Source: Hufsiella ginkgonis (lineage in GTDB: Bacteria > Bacteroidota > Bacteroidia > Sphingobacteriales > Sphingobacteriaceae). Taken from it: a DNA stretch of 64,000 nucleotides. Both the position numbers and the translations under genes were made by a program. This document shows positions 44,073 through 51,968 of the stretch, one piece after another. The stretch is taken from positions 360,469 to 424,468 of the forward strand of contig NZ_WVHS01000005.1 in assembly GCF_009834915.1 (NCBI RefSeq), written 5' to 3'. Below the pieces are notes generated by a model. It had not been told where the DNA came from. It did no database searches and saw only the letters and a program-made list of their open reading frames with translations. Every line of letters starts with the position of its first letter. Position 1 is the first letter of the stretch.

Positions 44073-45488
44073 ATGAAAAATCACTTCATTATCTGGAGCA
44101 CGCTGCTCCTCATTGCCATCCTCGCCAGCGCTTGTAAAGTTGGCAAAGACTATGAGCGGCCTGAGGTAAGCCTTCCTGACAATTTCAGAAATGTATCGTT
44201 TGCAGATACGAGCAGCATCGCCTCGCTGCCCTGGAAAACATTTTTAACCGACACCGCCTTACAGAACCTTGTTAATAAAGGCATTCAATACAACTATAAC
44301 CTGCAAATGGCGGTTAACCGGATCGGCATTGCCGAAGCTGCGTTAAAGCAGGCAAAAGCGGCCGGCCTTCCCCAGGTGAACTTGCTTGTTTCGGGGCAGT
44401 ACAACCGCCCCTCCAACAATAGCCTGAGCGGCCTGAGTACCAGCAGTTTCCTGGGCAGCAGCCACATCGAAAACTACAATGCCGGCCTTAGTGTTGCCTG
44501 GGAGGCCGACACCTGGGGAAAGATCCGCCGAGGTAAAGAAGCGGCGCTGGCCACTTACCTGCAGACTTACGAGGCTACCAGGGCGGTACAAACGCAACTG
44601 GTGGCCGACATTGCCCGCGGATATTTTAACACCCTGTTACTTGCCGGGCAACTTGGCATCGCCCGGCAAGCCCTGCGTCTGAGCGACAGCGTACTGCAAA
44701 TGACCACCTTGCTTAAAGAGGCCGGCGAAACCAACTCGCTGGCCGTACAGCAGGCCGATGTTCAAAAGCAAACCACCGCCCTGCTCATCCCTCAACTGGA
44801 AGAAAGTCTCGCGCTGCAGGAAAATGCGCTGCAGGTACTTACCGGGCAGCTGCCCGCGCCGTTAAAGTTATCGGCCACCCTGGGCGATGTTACCGTACCT
44901 GTTTCCCTGCCTCCCGGGGTACCATCGGCATTACTCAGCAGGAGACCCGACATTCGCGCAGCAGAACTTGCACTCACCGCCGCCAATGCGCGTGCCGGCG
45001 TGGCCCAGGGAAACCTGTATCCTGTGCTGAACATCACCGCCGCGGGCGGTATCGAAAGTTTTAAGGCCAGTAACTGGTTTAATATCCCCGGCTCACTTTT
45101 CGGCATTGCCGGAGGAACGCTGCTTACGCCCGTTTTTAACCGACGCGAGCTGAAAACCCGTTACGAGATCGCCAAAAAAGAAAGAGAACAGGCGGTGCTG
45201 CAATTCCGGGAAACGGTTCTGAATGCGGTAGGGGAGGTTTCTGATGCACTGGTGCGGCATGAGAAACTGGCACAGCAACAGGAGATCGCAGTAAAACGCG
45301 CCGCGCTGCTAAAAACGGCCGTGGCCAATGCGAAGCTGCTGTACCAAAGTGATATGGCCAACTACCTGGAAGTGATCAGCGCACAAACCAACGCCCTGCA
45401 GGCTGAGCTTTCGCTGGCCGACATCTGCCGCGCACAACGCGATAATATGGTGGAACTGTACCGGTCGCTGGGTGGCGGCTGGAAATAA
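44073..45488 (+). CDS. TolC-like outer membrane efflux lipoprotein (NodT family)
   Basis: The 471-residue outer membrane channel starts at the ATG at 44073, which opens a lipoprotein signal (MKNHFIIWSTLLL... SAC) with lipidation at the Cys before KVGKDYERP. A frame open to 43935 overlaps the pump gene and translates the repeat spacer. Two OEP helical repeats are visible: YNLQMAVNRIGIAEAALKQA and RRPDIRAAELALTAANARAG. It completes the tripartite pump. It is convergent with the next gene 3 bp away. Confidence 0.94.
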   Translation: MKNHFIIWSTLLLIAILASACKVGKDYERPEVSLPDNFRNVSFADTSSIASLPWKTFLTDTALQNLVNKGIQYNYNLQMAVNRIGIAEAALKQAKAAGLPQVNLLVSGQYNRPSNNSLSGLSTSSFLGSSHIENYNAGLSVAWEADTWGKIRRGKEAALATYLQTYEATRAVQTQLVADIARGYFNTLLLAGQLGIARQALRLSDSVLQMTTLLKEAGETNSLAVQQADVQKQTTALLIPQLEESLALQENALQVLTGQLPAPLKLSATLGDVTVPVSLPPGVPSALLSRRPDIRAAELALTAANARAGVAQGNLYPVLNITAAGGIESFKASNWFNIPGSLFGIAGGTLLTPVFNRRELKTRYEIAKKEREQAVLQFRETVLNAVGEVSDALVRHEKLAQQQEIAVKRAALLKTAVANAKLLYQSDMANYLEVISAQTNALQAELSLADICRAQRDNMVELYRSLGGGWK

Positions 45489-45491
45489 TGA

Positions 45492-45944
45492 TCAAAGGAA
45501 GTAGCGGTACCGTTTACCGGCCCGCTCTGCCTTAATCTGTTCTTTTTTCAACATGGAAGAGAGCACCACGGTGAGTACATTATTCAGTTTTACCGGGTCG
45601 GCAGCCGGCTTAAGATCATGTAGAAATTTGAAAATATCGTCTTTACAGGCCGGCCCGGTCTTTGACAATGCAAACATCACTTTTTCCGTCACTTTTAGTT
45701 TATCACTAAAATCAAGAGGAACTGTTAGAGCGGGCGTCTTTTTTATTGACCTGACCACCGGGCCGCCTATCCGGTCTTCAACTACTTGTGCAAGTTGCGT
45801 TAATTCGCCCTTCCCGGGCAAGCTTTCTTCCGCTATACTGGTTAATACATCTAATACGAGTCGAAACCGGGCTAATTCGGCATTGAGTGAGGCTATTCTT
45901 TCTTCCAACAGGTCAACGATATCTTTATCAGTAATTTTGGACAT
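45492..45944 (-). CDS. Small coiled-coil / winged-helix-like protein, unknown function
   Basis: The 150-residue protein is not recognised. Residues 1-45 form an amphipathic, probably coiled-coil helix (DLLEERIASLNAELARF). Residues about 80-150 look like a small winged helix: LKVTEKVMFALSKTG, CKDDIFKFLHDL, VLTVVLSSMLKKEQI, then a basic wing ERAGKRYRYFL. No signal peptide. It might be a DNA-binding or regulatory adaptor. A TATATTTG -7 box lies 22 bp upstream of its ATG (45967-45974). Convergent with the efflux operon. Confidence 0.7.
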   Translation of the reverse strand: MSKITDKDIVDLLEERIASLNAELARFRLVLDVLTSIAEESLPGKGELTQLAQVVEDRIGGPVVRSIKKTPALTVPLDFSDKLKVTEKVMFALSKTGPACKDDIFKFLHDLKPAADPVKLNNVLTVVLSSMLKKEQIKAERAGKRYRYFL

Positions 45945-45966
45945 AACTAAAAAAATGAGGGTATAG

Positions 45967-45974
45967 CAAATATA
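45967..45974 (-). promoter_or_regulatory. -7 box of the coiled-coil/winged-helix gene
   Basis: TATATTTG on the minus strand matches TAnnTTTG and ends 22 bp before the ATG at 45944. No clear TTG is seen at -33. Confidence 0.45.
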
Positions 45975-46079
45975 GGTTGATTTTTGCTAACTAACCTGCG
46001 TAGTCATGTTTTCGGACCGTAATTTCTCCGAAGTCCAAAATAAATATGATAGGGATACCCAATTATATCCTCCGGCGGT

Positions 46080-46847
46080 CTACCTGGTTTTTATGAAGTC
46101 TTTCAATTCGCTGATTTTGTCGGTACTCAGGATATCCGCCCCGAGCTCCATTAATTTGGACCATACGGCCGGGTTGTCCTGGGCTCCCCAAAAACGGATC
46201 TTCCTGCCGGAACTGTGCACCGAATTGATCACCGCTTTTAGTAGTTTTTCATCCTGCGCAGGCAGTAAGCCTATCCCCTTCCACTTAGAATACGTGGCAA
46301 AATTGAGACTTACCTGCGCCACCCGGCTCCATTGTAAAGGATTATGGGGAAGCTGCAAGTCATCGTCAAAGAAAATATAAGAAGGATATTGCGGGTACGA
46401 CGCAGGCACCGGACGCGTACCCGTGATCACGATGGTTAACGGTGCGTTGTTCCTTCCATCGAAAATGATCTTTTCCAACGGTTTCAGCTCCTTTATCAAC
46501 ACCGCAAGCGAAGAAGCATACCCCTCTTTAACATCGATCAGGAGACTAAGTGGGCGCGGATGGACGGTAAGTTCCTTTAACGCAGGGACCAGGTAAAGCG
46601 CCGACAATGTTCTGCCGGGATCCAGCCCCGTGGTATCATGCGACACCAGCAATTTGCCATTTCGCAAAAAGACATCGGCTTCGATATAACCCACGCCCGC
46701 GTTAAAGGCATCGTAAAATGCTCCCGGACGCGAATAATCGTTATGCGAATGAATGCTTGCGGGCACATAAGATACGCCTGGGGTAACCTGTCCCAGGCCT
46801 GTTTTGCTGCTGATCGCCAAAAAAAGAAGCAGGAGTGTTTTCCTCAT
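46080..46847 (-). CDS. Secreted PI-PLC-like / GDPD-like phosphodiesterase, paralog 1
   Basis: The 255-residue protein has a signal peptide (MRKTLLLLFLAIS... GLGQ) and TIM-barrel phosphodiesterase motifs: IHSHNDYSRPG, GVGYIEADVFLRNGKLLVSHD, LSLLIDVKEG, VITGTRP and RFWGAQDNP-VWSKLMELGADILSTD. HSHNDY with the metal-binding E/D pair (EADVF) matches the AIM6/altered-inheritance family near GDPD and PI-PLC. Likely role is cleaving phosphodiesters in the periplasm. A second family member is at 49,665, without a signal peptide. Confidence 0.87.
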   Translation of the reverse strand: MRKTLLLLFLAISSKTGLGQVTPGVSYVPASIHSHNDYSRPGAFYDAFNAGVGYIEADVFLRNGKLLVSHDTTGLDPGRTLSALYLVPALKELTVHPRPLSLLIDVKEGYASSLAVLIKELKPLEKIIFDGRNNAPLTIVITGTRPVPASYPQYPSYIFFDDDLQLPHNPLQWSRVAQVSLNFATYSKWKGIGLLPAQDEKLLKAVINSVHSSGRKIRFWGAQDNPAVWSKLMELGADILSTDKISELKDFIKTR

Positions 46848-47094
46848 AATATTAAAGTTTCAAGGATTCTTACCGCTTCTGCGGTATTATTCCTGGTGGA
46901 GGTATAATCTTACCGCACGCGCGCGTTCCGGTTATCCATGTTTCCGGCAAACATACGGATAAATGGGATCATGGCATTTGGTTGCTGGGGAGCAGAAAGC
47001 GAAGAGAGACAAAGGAGATATTGCAAATTAGTTAAGTTTATGGTAGTCTTAAATAAACAGATTCGGTATATTTATTAATGAAAAAACCCGCTTA

Positions 47095-47655
47095 ATGAAA
47101 AAACTCGCCGCCGCCTCCCTCCTTACCCTGTTGTTATTAAAAACCGGCCCCGCTTTCGCCCAGGAGCATCCCAGGGTTCCCGGGTTCCTGCTTTTTGCCG
47201 GCGGCAGTTTTATCGACGACGAGGTGTTAAAGCCGGGCTTCGACGCGGGGATCGGTTATGAATGGCCGGTTTCGTCTTCCTTCACCTTAGGCGCCAACTT
47301 CCTCTACCAGCGCCATGAGCGTAAGGATATCGAGCAGGCATACAAGCCGTATTCGTTGCGATTCGCACTTAAATACTTCCCCTATAAATTACTGAATAAA
47401 ATTGTAAGCACCGCCAGGTTTCCGGCAGATCTTTATTTCAAATCCGAGGGCGGTATCAGCCGCGATAAGGTCGAGAAGTACCGCAGCACGAACCTTTACA
47501 GCGCAGGCATCGGCTACCAATTTCATACACAGGGCAACAACATGATCACGGTAGACGTAGGTGTTAACGAGATCAACATGCAACGGTTGAATAATACCGA
47601 CGTTGCCGCATCCGGGGCAATTGTAAATGTGTCTTATTTTCTTGGGAAAAAGTAA
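47095..47655 (+). CDS. Outer membrane beta-barrel protein, unknown function
   Basis: The 186-residue protein has a signal peptide ending AFAQ and alternating beta-strands (FDAGIGYEWPVSSSFTLGANFLYQ, LRFALKYFPY, LYSAGIGYQFH, NMITVDVGVNEI) ending with VNVSYFLGKK. It resembles small porin-like barrels of eight strands. No enzymatic motif is visible. It stands alone. Confidence 0.78.
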   Translation: MKKLAAASLLTLLLLKTGPAFAQEHPRVPGFLLFAGGSFIDDEVLKPGFDAGIGYEWPVSSSFTLGANFLYQRHERKDIEQAYKPYSLRFALKYFPYKLLNKIVSTARFPADLYFKSEGGISRDKVEKYRSTNLYSAGIGYQFHTQGNNMITVDVGVNEINMQRLNNTDVAASGAIVNVSYFLGKK

Positions 47656-47731
47656 GGGCCGCCGGTGCTGCAGATCAGCAATCAACCTGAAATTAAACAT
47701 GTCTACTAATAATGTATAAACGACTTATCTT

Positions 47732-49126
47732 ATGAACCGCAGAAGTTTGATCAAAAAGTTAGGCGTCACCCTCGGCGCCACGATCGTAAGTTCGGATACC
47801 ATCGCCAAAATTGCCGGTAACACGTATTCGTACAGCATTCCGCCCAACCCGGCGCATAAGCCGTTCGCGAAACCGGTAACGGCCATTACCCTGGGCGCCG
47901 GCAACCGCGGAAACGTATACGGCGGCTTCGCGGCACAATTCCCCGACCAGCTCGATATCATCGGGGTAGCGGAACCGGTGCCCTTCCGCAACGACCGGTA
48001 CGCGGGAATCCATAAAATTGTCGCCGGGAACCGCTTCAATACGTGGGAGGATGTGTTTAAACGGCCTAAGTTCGCCGATGCGGTGATTATTTCCATGCCC
48101 GATAACCTCCACTACGAACCCTGCATGAAAGCGCTGGAAATGGGTTATGACATTCTGCTCGAAAAGCCCATCGCACCTACAGAAAAGGAATGCCGCAACA
48201 TACTTGCCATGGCTAAAAAAACCGGTCGGATCGTGGCGGTTTGCCACGTTCTGCGATATGCGCCCTATTTCGTAAAAATGAAAGAGCTGATCGCGGCGGG
48301 CGCCATCGGCCAGGTAATGAGCGTCCAACACCTCGAGCCCATCGAGCATACCCATATGGCCCACTCGTATGTGCGCGGCAACTGGCACAATTCCAAAGAG
48401 ACCACGCCCATCCTGCTCGCAAAATCCTGTCACGATCTCGACATCATAAAATGGGTGATCGATAAACCCAGCCGTGAGATCGTTGCGATGGGCGACCTGA
48501 AATGGTTCAGGAAAGAAAACGCACCGGAAGGCAGTACCGACCGTTGTACCAGCGGGTGCAGGGTGGAGCGCGAGTGCCCTTACTCCGCCATCCGCGAATA
48601 TGTGGAACGCGGTGGCCGTAACAAGGTGCTCGATATCCCGGACAATGCCACGGCCGAAGAGAAAAAAGCACTAATCATAGAACGGCTGCACACCACCAAC
48701 TATGGCCGCTGCGTGTACCGTATGGACAATGACCAGCCCGACCATTACATCACCAGCATCCGCTTTGCGGACAACGTTACGGCCAACTTCTCTATGGAAG
48801 CCTTTACCTCGTATGCCGGAAGGCGCACCCGGGTGTTCGGCGCCATGGGTGATATGGCGGGTGATATGACCGAACTGGTGATCACGGATTTCAGGACCGG
48901 CAAACAACAGAAACTGAAGCCGGTAGCCGAAGATGTTGAAGGCTACAAGAATAGCGGTCACGGGGGCGGGGACTGGCTGCTGGCCCGCGATTTTGTACAG
49001 GCCGTGGCACACCAGGATCCCAAAATGTTAACCTCTACGATAGATGAGTCTATCGAAAGCCACCTGATGGGGTTCATGGCGGAAAAGAGCAGGAAGACGA
49101 AAAAGGTGACGGAGGTCGTGGTATAA
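47732..49126 (+). CDS. Gfo/Idh/MocA family oxidoreductase with twin-arginine-like signal
   Basis: The 464-residue protein has an N-terminal NRRSLIKKLG twin-arginine-type motif, then a Rossmann fold with GAGNRG (55-60), the EKP motif (144-146) and the dimer/substrate domain with HTHMAHSYVRGNW and CHDLDIIKWV, where the catalytic His/Asp lie. A Cys-rich insert (RCTSGCRVERECPYSA) is present, as in a subgroup of secreted family members. Members oxidise or reduce sugars with NAD(P), some acting as GH109-like glycosidases by a redox mechanism. Export as a folded, cofactor-bound enzyme is likely. Substrate unknown. Confidence 0.9.
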   Translation: MNRRSLIKKLGVTLGATIVSSDTIAKIAGNTYSYSIPPNPAHKPFAKPVTAITLGAGNRGNVYGGFAAQFPDQLDIIGVAEPVPFRNDRYAGIHKIVAGNRFNTWEDVFKRPKFADAVIISMPDNLHYEPCMKALEMGYDILLEKPIAPTEKECRNILAMAKKTGRIVAVCHVLRYAPYFVKMKELIAAGAIGQVMSVQHLEPIEHTHMAHSYVRGNWHNSKETTPILLAKSCHDLDIIKWVIDKPSREIVAMGDLKWFRKENAPEGSTDRCTSGCRVERECPYSAIREYVERGGRNKVLDIPDNATAEEKKALIIERLHTTNYGRCVYRMDNDQPDHYITSIRFADNVTANFSMEAFTSYAGRRTRVFGAMGDMAGDMTELVITDFRTGKQQKLKPVAEDVEGYKNSGHGGGDWLLARDFVQAVAHQDPKMLTSTIDESIESHLMGFMAEKSRKTKKVTEVVV

Positions 49127-49131
49127 ACTTA

Positions 49132-49476
49132 CTACACTTCGGGTGCTGCTGCCGCGTCTTCCTGCTTCACTTTGGGTTTCTTTACTGACACCGTTCTTGA
49201 AGCCGATGGCTTGGGTGAATTTTTTATGGCTGCCCTGTTTTTTGTAACAATAGGCGCTGCCCCAACGTTTTCGGCAGAAATAGCCACCGTTTTTGTCGAC
49301 TTAACACTCCTGGCGAACTTCTTCGCCAATTTCGCGCTGCTTTTACTGATTGTTTTGGCTATCTTTTTCGAATCCAGTCCCAGGCTTGCAGCCACTTCGG
49401 CCACACTTGCGATGAGTGCCAGCTTAATCTGTTTACGGGTATCAGCGGAGCTTGCTTTAGATCGATCTTTCTTCAT
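49132..49476 (-). CDS. Basic Ala/Lys-rich protein, histone-H1-like composition
   Basis: The 114-residue protein is rich in Lys, Ala and Ser. Residues about 15-60 are helical (KQIKLALIASVAEVAASLGL, KKIAKTISKSSAKLAKKFA); the rest is a disordered tail with KKPKVKQ and an acidic end. No known domain. Composition suggests binding DNA or another polyanion. A good promoter lies just upstream (49493-49522). Convergent with the oxidoreductase gene, 5 bp apart. Confidence 0.72.
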   Translation of the reverse strand: MKKDRSKASSADTRKQIKLALIASVAEVAASLGLDSKKIAKTISKSSAKLAKKFARSVKSTKTVAISAENVGAAPIVTKNRAAIKNSPKPSASRTVSVKKPKVKQEDAAAAPEV

Positions 49477-49492
49477 AAATATACTTATGAGA

Positions 49493-49522
49493 CAAATGTA
49501 TCGCGTATTTATATTAACTCAA
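49493..49522 (-). promoter_or_regulatory. Promoter of the basic Ala/Lys-rich gene (TTG-N19-TACATTTG)
   Basis: On the minus strand TTG (49520-49522) is followed after 19 bp by TACATTTG (49493-49500). The ATG is 16 bp downstream, so the leader is very short. Confidence 0.7.
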
Positions 49523-49664
49523 TATTATCATTATGTTAATTTCAACTCAAATAATGCCTGGATGCTGCGGTTAACGACATATTAAACCTGACGATTATTT
49601 GAACATTTCTTAAGAAACGCTTGATTTATGCTTAATGCACAGGACATAAGTAAACGTTATCCTT

Positions 49665-50480
49665 GTGAATCACAGCATCCTGACTATGCAACTACAATCG
49701 CTCGATCCCGTTCGCCAGCAACATTTTTTTCTCCCGAATGCGTACTCGCACAACGATTACTGGAACAAGCGCCCATTGGCCGATGCGCTTGAAAACGGTT
49801 TCCTGTACGTGGAAGCCGATATTTTCCTCCTGTCGGGCCAGTTGATCGTTGCCCATGTTAACCCGTTCTGGAAAAAGAACCGCACGCTCGAAGAGCTCTA
49901 TTTTGCACCGATCGCGCGGTACCTTGCCACTCCCGGCTGCACCATCGACCGCGATCACCCCGTTACCTTAATGATCGATATCAAGACCGGGGCTGCCAGG
50001 ACCTATAAAGCCCTGCTTCCGCTGCTGGAAAAATATCGCCACATCCTTACCGTTTGCGAGAACGGCAGGATTAGCCGCAATGCCGTTACGGTAGTGCTTA
50101 CCGGCAACAAACCCACCGGCATACTCAGTGAAGAAGTTTGTCGCCTGGCATTCATAGACGCCGACCTGAAGTCGATCAAAAAGCGCCCTCTTAACCATGC
50201 TATTTCGCCCATGGCCAGCTGCCGGTATTCCCGTTTGCTGAAATGGAGCGGTAAAGGCCCGATACCCGAAGCTGAGCGTACCAGGCTAAAGCTATATATC
50301 CAAATGGCACATTTCCAGGGAAAAAAAGTACGGCTCTGGGCTTCGCCCGAAAATGAGGCGGTATGGAAAGAACTGCTCGCCTGCGGCGTAGACCTGATTA
50401 ACACTGACCGGCTGGTAGCATTGAAAAATTTTCTCGTAGCCGAACAACGAACCCTCTACCCCGGTAAACTGTACGTTTAA
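49665..50480 (+). CDS. PI-PLC-like / GDPD-like phosphodiesterase, paralog 2
   Basis: The 271-residue protein matches the product at 46,080: NAYSHNDYWNKRPL, GFLYVEADIFLLSGQLIVAH, VTLMIDIKTG, VVLTGNKP and RLWASPENEAVWKELLACGVDLINTD. A leading 7-14 residues precede the domain and no signal peptide is visible, so it may be cytoplasmic; ATGs at 49665 and 49686 are both possible. One motif difference from the secreted paralog is AHVNP instead of SHDTT at the second His region. Confidence 0.85.
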   Translation: MNHSILTMQLQSLDPVRQQHFFLPNAYSHNDYWNKRPLADALENGFLYVEADIFLLSGQLIVAHVNPFWKKNRTLEELYFAPIARYLATPGCTIDRDHPVTLMIDIKTGAARTYKALLPLLEKYRHILTVCENGRISRNAVTVVLTGNKPTGILSEEVCRLAFIDADLKSIKKRPLNHAISPMASCRYSRLLKWSGKGPIPEAERTRLKLYIQMAHFQGKKVRLWASPENEAVWKELLACGVDLINTDRLVALKNFLVAEQRTLYPGKLYV

Positions 50481-50551
50481 GATCACCGGATGGCGGTAAC
50501 GGGCGTGCGGGGTTTCTAATCTCCCCCGGCATCCCTATATTTACCGCCATT

Positions 50552-51928
50552 ATGCTTACTGTTGAAAAGATCGGCGGCACCTCCATGAGCGCCCTCGATA
50601 CGGTTATCGAAAACATCATCTTATACAACCGTTCCGGCAACGAGCTGTATAACCGCGTATTTGTAGTATCCGCTTTTTCGGGCGTAACCAACCTGCTGCT
50701 CGAAAACAAGAAAACGGGTGAACCTGGTGTATACCATCGCCTGGCAAAGCAACAGGATTTTCATAAACCGCTCAAAAGCCTGGTAGGCAAGCTGAAAACC
50801 ATCAATAAGAAATATGCGCCGCTGGGCCTTAACCTCGCCGAAGCGGATACCTGCATCGAAACCCATGTGGCCGAAGCGCAAACCTACCTGGAGAACCTTG
50901 CAGGTATCCTGGCATCGGGCTATGTAGCTACCGAGGGCATTTTGCAGGCCGCGCGTGAGATCCTGGCCTCTATAGGCGAGAGCCATTCGGCCTTCGTTCT
51001 CACGCATATCCTGCAGCACAAAGGGATTAACGCCACCCTGGTAGATCTTAGCGGGTTTGGTGATATCCGCCCGTTCACCATCGATCAGCGTATCAAACAT
51101 GCCTTTAAGCACATAAACCTGGCGAGTACCATCTGCATTGTAACCGGTTATGCCAAAGGTACCGAAGGGATCATGCGCGAGTTTGACCGTGGCTACTCGG
51201 AAGTTACGTTCAGTAAGATCGCTACCGTGCTTAAGCCGCACGAAGCCATCATTCATAAAGAATACCACTTGTCAACCGCCGATCCGGCACTGGTGGGGGA
51301 GGAGAATTGCAATCCCGTGGGATTTACCAACTACGACATTGCCGACCAGCTGGCCGACGTAGGCATGGAAGCCATTCACCCAAAAGCCTCCAAACCACTG
51401 GAGATGAGCGGTATAAATCTGCGTATCAAAAACACCTTCGACCCGGCGCATTCCGGTACGCTCATCACCCGCGAGTTTATCAGCCCTGCCAAACGGGTAG
51501 AAGTGATCACCGGTACTGATAAGCTGCTGCTGGTAGATATTTACGATCCGCTAATGGTGGGTAACGTAGGCAGCGACTTGCAGATCATGCAGGTTTTCGC
51601 TAAGCATCACATCAGCTACACGTTTAAAGCAACCAGTGCCAATAGCATCACCATTGTAATATGGGAACGCGACTTTGCCAAAAAACTGGTAAGCGACCTC
51701 GCTGCCTATTTCGAAAAGATCACCGTCGAGAAAGTGGCCATGGTTTGTTTACTCGGCTCGAACATGGACGAACCCGGTCTGCTTGCTAAAGCTGCGGGTG
51801 CCCTCACGGATGCCGGCGTAAATATTGTGGGCGCGGGTTTCGCCCTGCGCAAAGTGAACTTCCAGTTCCTGGTAGCCCGCGAGGATTTCGAGAAAGCGGT
51901 GATCGGGTTAAATAAAGTGGTGGGATAA
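50552..51928 (+). CDS. Aspartate kinase, Ask_Ect type
   Basis: The 458-residue enzyme phosphorylates aspartate, the first step to lysine, threonine, methionine and diaminopimelate. The N-terminal motif is KIGGTSM (6-12) rather than KFGGTSV, and the second nucleotide motif is FDRGYSEVTFSKIA rather than the GRGGSD type. These are features of the aspartokinase group found with ectoine genes (Ask_Ect). Two ACT domains close the protein (VDIYDPLMVGN and VAMVCLLGSNMDEPGLLAKAAGAL). No ectoine genes are nearby, so the role is probably general or stress-linked amino acid synthesis. Confidence 0.88.
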   Translation: MLTVEKIGGTSMSALDTVIENIILYNRSGNELYNRVFVVSAFSGVTNLLLENKKTGEPGVYHRLAKQQDFHKPLKSLVGKLKTINKKYAPLGLNLAEADTCIETHVAEAQTYLENLAGILASGYVATEGILQAAREILASIGESHSAFVLTHILQHKGINATLVDLSGFGDIRPFTIDQRIKHAFKHINLASTICIVTGYAKGTEGIMREFDRGYSEVTFSKIATVLKPHEAIIHKEYHLSTADPALVGEENCNPVGFTNYDIADQLADVGMEAIHPKASKPLEMSGINLRIKNTFDPAHSGTLITREFISPAKRVEVITGTDKLLLVDIYDPLMVGNVGSDLQIMQVFAKHHISYTFKATSANSITIVIWERDFAKKLVSDLAAYFEKITVEKVAMVCLLGSNMDEPGLLAKAAGALTDAGVNIVGAGFALRKVNFQFLVAREDFEKAVIGLNKVVG

Positions 51929-51968
51929 ACGGCTGAAGAGCGGCATTGCGCACCGGCATCGTACCGGC

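Noticed and set aside
46871..46886. TACCGC-TTCT-GCGGTA hairpin
   Set aside because: A 6-bp stem without a T-tract, upstream of a gene start; too weak to call a terminator or operator.
47759..48433. 224-codon minus-strand open frame
   Set aside because: It is antisense to the Gfo/Idh/MocA gene with its clear GAGNRG and EKP motifs.
50552..51928. Ectoine biosynthesis cluster
   Set aside because: Only the Ask_Ect-type aspartokinase is present; neighbours are a phosphodiesterase and a DUF3095 gene.
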